Assembly (NCBI GenBank): GCA_012841675.1
Contig: DUUG01000268.1
Span: forward strand, 1 to 9,836
Reading direction: 5' to 3'
Origin: Clostridiales bacterium
Lineage (GTDB): Bacteria; Bacillota; Clostridia; Oscillospirales; QAMX01
Length of the DNA: 9,836 nt
Shown here: positions 1-6,645 of the stretch, piece by piece
How the letters are laid out: each line of letters opens with the position of its first letter
Numbering within the stretch: the first letter of the stretch is position 1
Notes under the pieces: generated by a model
What the model saw: only the letters and a program-made list of their open reading frames with translations
What the model was told of the DNA's origin: nothing
Databases searched by the model: none
Program-made: the position numbers and the translations under genes

Positions 1-689
1 ACGAAGGCCTTTAACCCGGGCAAAACGCCCATCAGCGGGTTGATGGAGTTGTAATACAGGCCGACAAGAATCCCTGCCGCCCCTGCCAAAGCAGAGCCGA
101 TGGCAAAGGTATAGGAAATGGTGCGGTCAACGCTGATGCCCATTAGCTCGGCGGCGTCCCGGTCAAGGGCAACGGCGCGCATAGAGCGGCCGACTCGTGT
201 TCTCTTAACCACAAACTGAAGCAGAACCATGAGAATAACGGTTACGACCAGAATCAAAATCTGCTGGGCCGTGATATGGATGTTCCCTATGCGGAAGGAC
301 TTAGCAAACCAGCCGGTTAGCGCCGGATATGTACGGACATTGGCCTTAACGGCAAACACCATACCGTATTCCAAAAAGAGAGAAACGCCGATTGCCGTGA
401 TTAACGCGGCAATGCGGGTAGCATTTCTAAGGGGTTTGTAGGCAATTTTCTCAATTGCCACACCCAGCAGCATACACACAATCATAGAAATCAGGATGGA
501 AGGCAGCACACCCAGCCCCAATATGGTCATGCAGAAATAGCCCACGTAAGCGCCGATCATGTAGACGTCGCCGTGAGCAAAATTAATCAGCTTGATGATG
601 CCGTAAACCATCGTATACCCCAAGGCGATGAGGGCATAAATACTGCCCAGCGAAAGCCCGTTCACCACCTGCTGCAAGAATTGATCCAA
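1..689 (-). CDS. livH: Branched-chain amino acid ABC transporter permease, LivH type (3' end beyond window)
   Basis: This is one of the two inner-membrane permeases of a LivJ-LivHMGF-type ABC importer for leucine, isoleucine, valine or related substrates. The protein begins MDQFLQQVVNGLSLGSIYAL, the typical LivH start, followed by the conserved block around GYTMVYGIIKLINFAHGD (residues 24-41). Several hydrophobic membrane segments follow, then the cytoplasmic loop RAVALDRDAAELMGI (171-185) that contacts the ATPases. The sequence is open at PGLKAF (224-229) where the window ends; family members are about 290-300 residues, so about 60 are missing. I chose the TTG at 687-689 because an AAGGAG ribosome binding site lies 8 bases upstream and it gives the canonical N-terminus; no in-frame ATG gives this. 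It lies downstream of livJ on the same strand after a 110-bp gap. Family identity is firm; the exact substrate is inferred. Confidence 0.93.
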   Translation of the reverse strand, partial: MDQFLQQVVNGLSLGSIYALIALGYTMVYGIIKLINFAHGDVYMIGAYVGYFCMTILGLGVLPSILISMIVCMLLGVAIEKIAYKPLRNATRIAALITAIGVSLFLEYGMVFAVKANVRTYPALTGWFAKSFRIGNIHITAQQILILVVTVILMVLLQFVVKRTRVGRSMRAVALDRDAAELMGISVDRTISYTFAIGSALAGAAGILVGLYYNSINPLMGVLPGLKAF

Positions 690-734
690 GGCAAAAACTC
701 CTTCCCCTCCAAGGGCTGTTTAGTGCATTGATAC

Positions 735-770
735 GGAAGGGAGGGCGATGAAAATCGCCCTCCGCCTTCC
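735..770 (-). promoter_or_regulatory. Intercistronic stem-loop between livJ and livH
   Basis: Arms GAGGGCGAT (741-749) and ATCGCCCTC (754-762) pair perfectly around a 4-base loop. Outer arms GGAAGG (735-740) and CCTTCC (765-770) extend the stem past a 2-base bulge. It starts about 30 bases after the livJ stop and about 45 bases before the livH start. No T-run follows on either strand, so it is not a classic intrinsic terminator. Such hairpins after a binding-protein gene commonly protect the upstream mRNA or attenuate read-through, so that binding protein exceeds permease. That role is inferred here. Confidence 0.65.
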
Positions 771-799
771 TGTATATCGGCAAAAGAACCGTGTTGTTT

Positions 800-1954
800 T
801 TAGTCCTGACTTACGCGGACAGCCGAAGCCTGCTCGCCATTTTCCAGACCCAGAACCACGATGGATTTTACGGCGTTGTGGTTTTCGTCAACGGTAACGG
901 CACCGGTGACACCGGCCAGATCCTTCGTAGCGGCCAAAGCGTCGCGCAGGGCAGTGCCGTTGGTGCTGTCGGCACGCTTCAGACCGTCGGCCAGGAAGTA
1001 AACCATGTCATAACCCAGAGCGGCAAAGGCATCGGGTTCGCGGTTGTATTTGGTCTTGAAGTTCTCAATGAACTCCAGAACCGCAGGATCCTGCTCTAAG
1101 GAAGAGTAGTGGTTGGTGAAATACACTTCCGTCAAAGCAGAAGCGCCGGCCAAATCCAACAGGGTGGGAGAGTCAAAGCCGTCGGCGCCAAGGATAGGAG
1201 CGTCAATGCCCAATGCGCGGGCCTGCTTGATAATCAGACCGGCTTCTTCATAGTAGCCAGGCAGGTAGATGACGTCGAAATCCATAGCGGCGATCTTGGT
1301 CAAAATCGCGTTAAAGTCGGTTTCCTTGGCAACATAAGACTCTTCGCCTACGATGGTGCCGCCGTTTTCGGTAAATACGCGCTTGAAGTTGGAAGCCAGA
1401 CCCTTGCCGTAGTCGCTAGAGCTGTCCTGAATAATGACGGCCTTGGTAGCAGACAGATTGTCAGAGGCAAAGTTAGCCATGGCAGCGCCCTGTACCGAGT
1501 CGGTATAGCAGATGCGGAACACATAGTCCTTCAGACCGGTTTCGTCTACGGTGACGGAATCGTCTGTGGCAGAGCCGGAAATGACGGGAATCTTGTTCTG
1601 CTGTGCAACAGGAGCCTGGGCCTTAAAGGCGCCGGAGGTAGCGGGGCCGAGGATGGCAACGACTTTTTCCTGGGCAACCAGCTTGTTGGCCAGCGTGTTG
1701 GCTTCGGCCTGGTCAGACTTGTTGTCGACCTGCACGGGAACGATCTTTTTGCCGTTGACGCCGCCGGCAGCATTGATTTCTTCAATGGCCAACATAATAC
1801 CGTCAACAGAGCTCTGACCGTAGGAAGCAACACCGCCGGACAGCTCGTAGTTGATACCGATTTTGATTTCATCGGAGGAGGCTGTGCCGCCGCAGCCGGC
1901 CAAAACGCCAGCCATGAGCCCGAAGACCAAAATCAGGGCAAACATTTTCTTCAT
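800..1954 (-). CDS. livJ: Branched-chain amino acid ABC transporter substrate-binding lipoprotein, LivJ type
   Basis: This is the extracellular lipid-anchored receptor that captures branched-chain amino acids or similar ligands and delivers them to the LivH/LivM permease. Residues 1-20 form a lipoprotein signal peptide (MKKMFALILVFGLMAGVLAG), and LAGC is the lipobox with Cys21 as lipidation site. The rest, from IKIGINYELSGG (about 30) to near the end, is a type-I periplasmic binding fold (Peripla_BP_6 family) with typical blocks such as ILGPATSG, VISGSATDD and LGYDMVYF. The length of 384 residues is normal. The frame stays open to a GTG at 1963, but I prefer ATG 1952-1954: it begins the signal peptide directly, has AGGTGA just upstream, and fits a promoter ending near 1975. 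livH follows on the same strand. A 290-residue open frame on the opposite strand is a shadow. Confidence 0.95.
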   Translation of the reverse strand: MKKMFALILVFGLMAGVLAGCGGTASSDEIKIGINYELSGGVASYGQSSVDGIMLAIEEINAAGGVNGKKIVPVQVDNKSDQAEANTLANKLVAQEKVVAILGPATSGAFKAQAPVAQQNKIPVISGSATDDSVTVDETGLKDYVFRICYTDSVQGAAMANFASDNLSATKAVIIQDSSSDYGKGLASNFKRVFTENGGTIVGEESYVAKETDFNAILTKIAAMDFDVIYLPGYYEEAGLIIKQARALGIDAPILGADGFDSPTLLDLAGASALTEVYFTNHYSSLEQDPAVLEFIENFKTKYNREPDAFAALGYDMVYFLADGLKRADSTNGTALRDALAATKDLAGVTGAVTVDENHNAVKSIVVLGLENGEQASAVRVSQD

Positions 1955-1974
1955 GGAGATCACCTGTTTCCTAA

Positions 1975-2002
1975 GATATAGTAGTGTATTTCAAGGTGTA
2001 AA
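1975..2002 (-). promoter_or_regulatory. Candidate sigma-A promoter for livJ
   Basis: On the minus strand TTTACA (1997-2002) and TATATC (1975-1980) are 16 bases apart, matching the -35 consensus at 5 of 6 and the -10 at 4 of 6. Transcription would start near 1968, leaving a short leader before ATG 1954. It sits in the 82-bp gap between azoR and livJ, so livJ can be expressed apart from azoR. I see no terminator between the two genes, so read-through from azoR is also possible. Confidence 0.4.
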
Positions 2003-2036
2003 CCACCAAGCCAAAAGTGGAACAGAACAAACCGCA

Positions 2037-2630
2037 CTAGAATCTGACAGCAAGGCCCTTTGCTTTTTCAATGGCTTCGTTCACGATTCCTTCCACATCG
2101 GCGCCCACAATGTCTAATCCTTCGGCGGCGATGGTTTGGAAATCCGTTAAGCCTAAAAATCCTAAAATCGTTCTCATATAGCGGTCGCCCATTTCCCAAT
2201 CAGCTAACAAACCGGTGGAATATTCGCCGCCGCGGGCAGTAATGTGGGCAACCTTGCCGGAACAGAGGCCAACCGGGCCATGCTCTGTATATTTAAAGGT
2301 AACGCCGGAGAAGCAAACATAGTCCAGGTAGGCCTTTAAAATGGCCGGGATGCTTAAATTCCAGAAAGGAGTTGCAAAAACATACTTGTCGGCATTCAGG
2401 AATTGGTAGGTATACTTTAAAACGGGATGATCCTCCGGTTTTTCACAACCGGGTGCCAGCAGGGCCAGATCTTCCCCCGTTAAAAAGCGGATGTCTTCCT
2501 TATATAGATCCAATGTGATGATTTCATCGGCAGGGTTTTGCGCCTGGTATGCTTCGATAAATGCATCGGCAATGCGGATGGAACGAGAAGTCGGAGATGG
2601 ATTCGCCTTGACGTATAAAACGGTTCCCAT
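2037..2630 (-). CDS. azoR: FMN-dependent NADH-azoreductase
   Basis: This is a cytoplasmic flavodoxin-fold quinone/azo-compound reductase using FMN and NADH; the natural role is probably two-electron quinone reduction and resistance to electrophile stress. The 197-residue length matches the AzoR (formerly AcpD) family. The FMN phosphate-binding segment is PSPTSRS (11-17). The FMN-contacting block is ATPFWNLSIPAILKAYLDYV (86-105), equivalent to the PMYNF region of the family. TARGGEYS (131-138) is the second flavin loop. I chose ATG 2628-2630 because AAAGGA lies 8 bases upstream; an in-frame ATG at 2639 overlaps the ribosome binding site. It is preceded by its own likely promoter and followed 82 bp later by livJ, with no functional link evident. 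AzoR identity is strong; the substrate is unknown. Confidence 0.92.
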   Translation of the reverse strand: MGTVLYVKANPSPTSRSIRIADAFIEAYQAQNPADEIITLDLYKEDIRFLTGEDLALLAPGCEKPEDHPVLKYTYQFLNADKYVFATPFWNLSIPAILKAYLDYVCFSGVTFKYTEHGPVGLCSGKVAHITARGGEYSTGLLADWEMGDRYMRTILGFLGLTDFQTIAAEGLDIVGADVEGIVNEAIEKAKGLAVRF

Positions 2631-2736
2631 AGTAGTCATCCTTTCAAAATATAATAGTTGGAAAATAATGGGGAACTTTTTAATCCGAGGATTGCCGGAT
2701 TGGGAAATTGCAATGGGGCCGTTTCAGTTAACCAGT

Positions 2737-2765
2737 ATGATACCATCTTTTGAATAAAAATGCAA
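2737..2765 (-). promoter_or_regulatory. Candidate promoter for azoR
   Basis: On the minus strand TTGCAT (2760-2765) and TATCAT (2737-2742) are separated by exactly 17 bases. The -10 matches at 5 of 6 positions and the -35 at only 3 of 6. The leader would be about 100 bases before ATG 2630 and is AT-rich near the ribosome binding site. No other minus-strand gene could use it. Confidence 0.45.
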
Positions 2766-2902
2766 GCAAAAAAGTGAGTTCTTTCAAAATGACAAATCTC
2801 TTTAAAAAAGCCTGCCCTGCCTTAGGAAATCTGCCGAGTAGAGATGTGTAATACGCCTGCGCCCCAAATGCGGCGATGTTTCACGATTGCTTGGGGGAAA
2901 AC

Positions 2903-2931
2903 TTGTAAAAAAGCCGTTTTTAACGTATAAT
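2903..2931 (+). promoter_or_regulatory. Sigma-A promoter upstream of pgcA
   Basis: TTGTAA (2903-2908), a 17-base spacer and a perfect TATAAT (2926-2931) form a convincing housekeeping promoter. Transcription would start near 2938, giving an untranslated leader of about 170 bases before ATG 3107, which is long for a housekeeping enzyme. Confidence 0.65.
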
Positions 2932-3106
2932 AAGAGGAAAATAACAGGCGGCTTTAACGATATAGCTGAGGCGCCCCAAAACGGTTCATAAAGCATGGCA
3001 ATTTGCTCTGGCAAGGATATAGATATTGTATTTATATTAATTATTGTATGAATCATTGCATGAGATAATGTATACCGGGCTCATATAGATGGAAGGAGTT
3101 GCTTAT

Positions 3107-4819
3107 ATGGAGAACACGGCTTATTTCGAGGAATACCGGCGGTGGCTGTCGTCATCGGCGTTGACGGAAGAAGAACGGGCGGAGTTGTCCGCTTTGGACG
3201 ATAACGAAATCAAAGAGCGGTTTTTTGCCCCTCTTTCCTTTGGTACGGCAGGTCTGCGCAGCACCATGGGGCTAGGTGCGGGGCTTATGAACCGGTTTAC
3301 GGTGGGGCAGGCAACACAAGGTCTGGCCAATGCCCTGCTAGAGCTGCAGAAGGGGCACAAAGGCGTGATCATTGCCTATGATTGCCGAATCGGAAGCCCC
3401 GAATTTGCCAAGCTTGCGGCGGAAATTCTCGCGGGCAACAATATCCCCGTGTTGTTGTTTGACGGCATGCGGCCCACGCCGCTTCTTTCCTTTGCGCTGC
3501 TTCGGCGGGGCTGTGCCGCCGGCATTAACATTACCGCCAGCCACAACCCCAAGGAATACAACGGATATAAGGTGTATTCCGAAGACGGGGCGCAGCTTTC
3601 CGATGAAAATGTTGCGCTGGTTTCGGCGAAAATCCGGGAAACCGACCTTTTTACCGGGGTTAAGCGCATGGATTTTGATCGAGCCGTTAGAAAGGGCTGG
3701 ATCACTCTCATCGGAGCGGAGGACGATGAGGCCTTTATGGAAGCGGTCTTGTCCAACCGCTTACGACCGGAAGCAACAGAAAGCAGCGACCTTCGTGTTG
3801 TGTATACTCCCTTCCACGGCACCGGCGCCTCCTTTGTGCCGCAAGTTTTAGAGCGGGCGGGGCTTTCCCACGTGTTTTGCCAAGAAGAGCAGATGAAGCC
3901 CGACGGGACGTTCCCGTCTGTCAAAAGCCCGAACCCCGAGGAGAAGGAGAGCTTTGCCCTTGCCATAGAATTGGCACGGGAAAAGGACGTGGATTTAATC
4001 ATCGGCACCGACCCCGATGCCGACCGTGTGGGTATTGTGGTGCGCGACCAGTCCGGGGAATACGTTGCTTTAACGGGCAACCAAACGGGAATTCTTTTGA
4101 TGGATTACCTGATCCGTTCCCGGCAGGAAAAAGGCACTATGCCCAAAAAGCCGGCGTTTGTCACCACCATTGTGACCTCCCGCATGGCCCAGGCCGTTTG
4201 CGACTATCACAAGATCCGTCTGGCCTATTCGTTTACGGGCTTTCGTTTTATTGCCGGCATTACCGACGAGCTAGAGCGGGAAGGATACACCTCTCTCATG
4301 GGCTATGAAGAAAGCTACGGCTATTTAATCGGAAGCCACTGCCGCGACAAAGACGCCGTGACGGCTTCGCTTTTGATAGCCGAGATGGCCGCATGGTATG
4401 ATCAGCAGGGCATGACCTTGCATGACGCCATGGAGAAGCTGTACGAAACCTATGGTTACTTTGTGGACGAGACGATTTCCGTCCGCATGCCCGGCACGAA
4501 CGGTTCAGCCGCCATGGCCAAATTAATGGAAGATCTCCGGGCCAATCCGCCGAAAGAGATTGGCGGGTTTGCCGTTTCCGGTGTGCGAGACTATCAGACC
4601 GGCGTGTACCGGTCGGAGGGCGGAGAGGAAGCCCTTCCTTTGAAAAATTCCAACGTGCTAAGCTTTGAGCTTTCCGACGGATCCGCCTTTATTGTCCGCC
4701 CGTCGGGCACGGAGCCGAAGATTAAGTTCTATCTGCTGACTAAGAACGACAGCAAGGAAGAAGGGCAGGCTAAGGTGGCCCGGCTTGTAGAAGCGGCGAA
4801 GGCCATCACACAGGCGTAA
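3107..4819 (+). CDS. pgcA: Alpha-phosphoglucomutase / phosphomannomutase
   Basis: This cytoplasmic enzyme interconverts glucose-6-phosphate and glucose-1-phosphate (possibly also mannose phosphates), feeding UDP-glucose for envelope polymers and glycogen. It has all four family landmarks. FGTAGLR (45-51) is at the N-terminus. TASHNP (143-148) carries phosphoserine Ser145. TDPDADR (301-307) gives the metal-binding aspartates 302, 304 and 306. GYEESYG (399-405) is the sugar-recognition loop. RPSGTEPKIKF (531-541) is the phosphate-binding loop. The 570-residue length is close to B. subtilis PgcA (581). The frame is open from ATG 3089, but AAGGAG (3093-3098) lies 8 bases before ATG 3107, so I use the latter. 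It appears monocistronic: own promoter upstream, strong terminator downstream. GalE, 4 kb away, consumes a product of the same route. Confidence 0.95.
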   Translation: MENTAYFEEYRRWLSSSALTEEERAELSALDDNEIKERFFAPLSFGTAGLRSTMGLGAGLMNRFTVGQATQGLANALLELQKGHKGVIIAYDCRIGSPEFAKLAAEILAGNNIPVLLFDGMRPTPLLSFALLRRGCAAGINITASHNPKEYNGYKVYSEDGAQLSDENVALVSAKIRETDLFTGVKRMDFDRAVRKGWITLIGAEDDEAFMEAVLSNRLRPEATESSDLRVVYTPFHGTGASFVPQVLERAGLSHVFCQEEQMKPDGTFPSVKSPNPEEKESFALAIELAREKDVDLIIGTDPDADRVGIVVRDQSGEYVALTGNQTGILLMDYLIRSRQEKGTMPKKPAFVTTIVTSRMAQAVCDYHKIRLAYSFTGFRFIAGITDELEREGYTSLMGYEESYGYLIGSHCRDKDAVTASLLIAEMAAWYDQQGMTLHDAMEKLYETYGYFVDETISVRMPGTNGSAAMAKLMEDLRANPPKEIGGFAVSGVRDYQTGVYRSEGGEEALPLKNSNVLSFELSDGSAFIVRPSGTEPKIKFYLLTKNDSKEEGQAKVARLVEAAKAITQA

Positions 4820-4842
4820 ACGGCGACAGTAGTAAACGATAA

Positions 4843-4877
4843 AAACCCCCGTCTATCGGCAGGATAGACGGGGGTTT
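4843..4877. terminator. Bidirectional intrinsic terminator
   Basis: A perfect 15-bp stem, AAACCCCCGTCTATC (4843-4857) and GATAGACGGGGGTTT (4863-4877), closes a 5-base loop. It lies 24 bases past the pgcA stop. Read on the plus strand the tail is TTTGCTTG; read on the minus strand it is a better run of five T. It therefore serves both pgcA and the convergent minus-strand gene ending at 4920. Confidence 0.9.
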
Positions 4878-4919
4878 GCTTGTAATCGTTACGAGAGCAA
4901 GCTATATGGTGCGGGAAAA

Positions 4920-5360
4920 CTACTCAAAAAACTCGCAGCCGACATGGTCGGTCATAAACAAAATAAAGGCTTTATCTGTCTGACTGGCGGTTTTTGCCCT
5001 TAAAACGGGCGAAAACAATGCAGAAAAGACGGCAGTTTGGCAAACAACCAAGCCAAGGAAGATAGACCCAGCAAAGGGTATGCCAACACGAAGCAACCTA
5101 TCAAAAACCGGCATTTGAGCATTTACCTTTCGCGCTCTGTTCAGCACGTGATATGTTTTCAAACTCGCCTTCTAAAATAAACTGTTCGCCCTCTGTATGC
5201 GTTTTTGCCGTAAACCAACGGCCGCCGGTATGCCCAAAACGCTGAAAACCGATGGATGCCGGTAGGGGTTGCTTCTACCAAAATGCTCTTTCCTGCTTTA
5301 GCGGTTTCTTCCTGCAGCCGCTAAAAGCGCTTCTTTATTACCGGGAAAAACAAACTGCAT
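4920..5360 (-). pseudogene. Frameshifted gene for an unrecognised small membrane protein
   Basis: On the minus strand a strong AAAGGAGGT site lies 7 bases before ATG 5358-5360, but the frame stops after 20 codons. Protein-like sequence continues in the other frames. Residues MQFVFPGNKEALLAA read to about 5316; then QEETAKAGKSILVEATPTG to 5246; then QRFGHTGGRWFTAKTHTEG from 5244 to about 5158. The original frame then resumes and runs to TAG 4920-4922. Each switch is by +1, two of them at 4-base A/T runs (5245-5248 and 5157-5160). Removing three single bases gives one 145-residue protein. Its last part has a hydrophobic span (GIPFAGSIFLGLVVC) followed by a short charged tail ending DHVGCEFFE. 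I recognise no family. Promoter, ribosome site and terminator are intact, so decay is recent or the sequence has errors here. Confidence 0.6.
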
Positions 5361-5382
5361 GCGGCATACCTCCTTTTGCCAC

Positions 5383-5410
5383 ATTATATCATATATATAT
5401 ACGTTGTCTT
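5383..5410 (-). promoter_or_regulatory. Promoter of the frameshifted gene
   Basis: On the minus strand AAGACA (5405-5410) and a perfect TATAAT (5383-5388) are 16 bases apart, across an alternating TA spacer. The -10 lies about 23 bases before ATG 5360, with the ribosome binding site between. The -35 matches at 4 of 6. Confidence 0.55.
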
Positions 5411-5441
5411 ATATTCAGTGCCTTGTGTCCATGTATAGAAA

Positions 5442-5456
5442 TGCGTATTATACGCA
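5442..5456. repeat. Perfect inverted repeat, candidate operator
   Basis: TGCGTA (5442-5447) and TACGCA (5451-5456) flank a 3-base TTA centre. The 15-bp dyad lies about 30 bases upstream of the -35 of the minus-strand promoter at 5383-5410 and well upstream of the plus-strand promoter at 5590-5618. It has the size of a dimeric regulator site. No regulator is encoded in the window, so the role is a guess. Confidence 0.4.
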
Positions 5457-5589
5457 AATGAGTGCATTGCCCATCCGGAAAAACGACGCGGCTATGTGAA
5501 AAATGCATCATCAACAGGAGATTCACCAAAAATGTTGGCCCTAAAGAACCAAAACAAGGCCGCAAACGTGCCCTAGATGACGCTTTTTC

Positions 5590-5618
5590 TTGCTTTTCGT
5601 CGGAGCGGGTGGTATAAT
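5590..5618 (+). promoter_or_regulatory. Extended -10 promoter for the 5674-8939 operon
   Basis: TTGCTT (5590-5595), a 17-base spacer and a perfect TATAAT (5613-5618) preceded by TGG (5610-5612) form an extended -10 promoter, which offsets the weak -35. Transcription would begin near 5625, with a leader of about 50 bases ending in the GGGAGG ribosome site before ATG 5674. Confidence 0.65.
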
Positions 5619-5673
5619 TTTTTCAAGTATACCTACATGCTTCAAAAGGGGCAGGGGGTAGGGAGGTAAAGGT

Positions 5674-6612
5674 ATGGATATCACTCATCATGGCGATTCG
5701 TTCCTTATTATGCAGGTGGCAGACGCTCATTTGGATTTTCTAAACGACGGGCCGCCGGAGGAACATACCCTAAAGCTAATTTCTGATGCCATTGACACCC
5801 AAAAGCCCGATCTTGTCATCAGTACGGGCGATTTGCTTTCTTCTCAGGTGAGCGAGCACACTCTCCGCGGTTTTTGCGAATTTATGGCCGAGAAAAAGCA
5901 GCGTTGGGCCTTTGTATTCGGCAACCACGACGCGGAATACGGGGCGCCGGCGCCTATGCTTGAGCAGATTCTCCTCAACGACCCCTGGTGCATTTACGAG
6001 CATGGGGATCCTTCCATCAAAGGATACGGAAACTATGTCATCAATATCTGGGACAAGAACGACATGGTTAAGTGGACGCTTTATATGATGGACTCCGGCG
6101 CCGGTAACAAAACCCGGAACATCGGCGGCTGGGATTACATGGATCATACGCAGGTCTACTGGTATGCCAAAACCCGGGACACCATTAACGCCCGGTATGG
6201 CCCTCATTCCTCCCTGTTCTTTTTCCATATCCCCTTGCCGGAATATCATGAAGTTTGGAATACAAAGACTTGCCTTGGAAGCAAGAATGAAAGCATTTGC
6301 GCCCCGAAAATTAACTCCGGCTTGTTTACGGCTATGCTGGAGGACGGTGGCGCTAAAGGTGTTTTTGTGGGGCACGACCACACCAATGACTTTGTGGGCG
6401 AGCTTTACGGCGTTCGTCTTTGCTATGGCCGGGGCACGGGCTTCCGCCATAACGGGCGCGGCGGCTATGGCAAAGAAGGGTTTTTGCACGGCGTACGCAT
6501 GATCAAGCTGGGCATGGGCCCGGAAAAACGCAATGACTTTACGACCTATCTTTACTTAGAAGACGGCACGGTGGAAACAGAGCCTGTCGTCCACGAACCG
6601 GAGCAGGCCTAG
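5674..6612 (+). CDS. Calcineurin-like metallophosphoesterase (DCR2-like)
   Basis: This is a predicted soluble phosphatase or phosphodiesterase with a two-metal centre. The ligands stand in the usual order: D17 and H19 in VADAHLD, D53 in TGDLL, N84 and H85 in GNHD (83-86), H185 in FFFHIPL, and H234 and H236 in GHDHTND (233-239). This matches the Metallophos domain, and the spacing resembles the DCR2/purple-acid-phosphatase-like branch. There is no signal peptide or membrane segment, so it is probably cytoplasmic. The start is supported by GGGAGG 7 bases upstream. At 312 residues it looks complete. It is the first gene after the extended -10 promoter, and the SEDS gene follows 33 bp later. The substrate cannot be told from sequence. 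Its position beside an envelope gene makes a phosphorylated or nucleotide-linked envelope intermediate one option among many. Confidence 0.9.
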   Translation: MDITHHGDSFLIMQVADAHLDFLNDGPPEEHTLKLISDAIDTQKPDLVISTGDLLSSQVSEHTLRGFCEFMAEKKQRWAFVFGNHDAEYGAPAPMLEQILLNDPWCIYEHGDPSIKGYGNYVINIWDKNDMVKWTLYMMDSGAGNKTRNIGGWDYMDHTQVYWYAKTRDTINARYGPHSSLFFFHIPLPEYHEVWNTKTCLGSKNESICAPKINSGLFTAMLEDGGAKGVFVGHDHTNDFVGELYGVRLCYGRGTGFRHNGRGGYGKEGFLHGVRMIKLGMGPEKRNDFTTYLYLEDGTVETEPVVHEPEQA

Positions 6613-6645
6613 CTTGTAAGGTTCAAACTACGAAGGAGGAAGGGC

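Larger units (their letters stand above)
2640..3106. other. Non-coding region between divergent azoR and pgcA
   Basis: This stretch of about 470 bp separates two divergently transcribed genes. It holds an azoR promoter candidate on the minus strand and a good pgcA promoter on the plus strand. An AT-rich segment at 3020-3075 has repeated ATTGTAT/ATTGCAT words and overlapping ATGA/TCAT elements. An 84-codon minus-strand open frame (2802-3056) has low-complexity content and no recognisable protein features, so I do not call it. I recognise no riboswitch or small RNA. Confidence 0.6.
5411..5673. other. Non-coding region between the frameshifted gene and the metallophosphoesterase operon
   Basis: This stretch separates divergent transcription units. 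It holds a perfect inverted repeat at 5442-5456 and the extended -10 promoter of the downstream operon. A 14-codon frame at 5532-5576, preceded at some distance by AGGAG, is too short to call. I see no RNA gene in it. Confidence 0.55.

Noticed and set aside
1109..1981. 290-codon plus-strand open frame opposite livJ
   Set aside because: It lies wholly antisense to a complete, motif-rich livJ, has no ribosome binding site or recognisable domains, and its reading matches the codon bias of the opposite strand.
2862..2896. CCCCAA...TTGGGG inverted repeat as a terminator
   Set aside because: The arms are only 6 bp with a loop of over 20 bases and no T-run; stability would be poor.
3376..4080. 234-codon minus-strand open frame opposite pgcA
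   Set aside because: It is a shadow of the phosphoglucomutase gene; its content is compositionally biased and lacks motifs.
5319..5334. Catabolite-response-like word TAAAAGCGCTTCTTTA
   Set aside because: It lies inside the coding part of the frameshifted gene, far from any promoter, and matches the consensus only loosely.
5252..5461. 69-codon plus-strand frame opposite the frameshifted gene
   Set aside because: It has no ribosome site, and it overlaps the promoter and start signals of the minus-strand gene, which read convincingly.
5532..5576. Possible 14-residue peptide after an AGGAG site
   Set aside because: It is very short, the spacing from AGGAG to ATG is long (11 bases), and it ends before the operon promoter, so it cannot be a leader peptide for that operon.
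5776..6489. 237-codon minus-strand open frame opposite the metallophosphoesterase
   Set aside because: The plus-strand protein has every metal ligand of its family; the antisense frame shows no features and no ribosome site.
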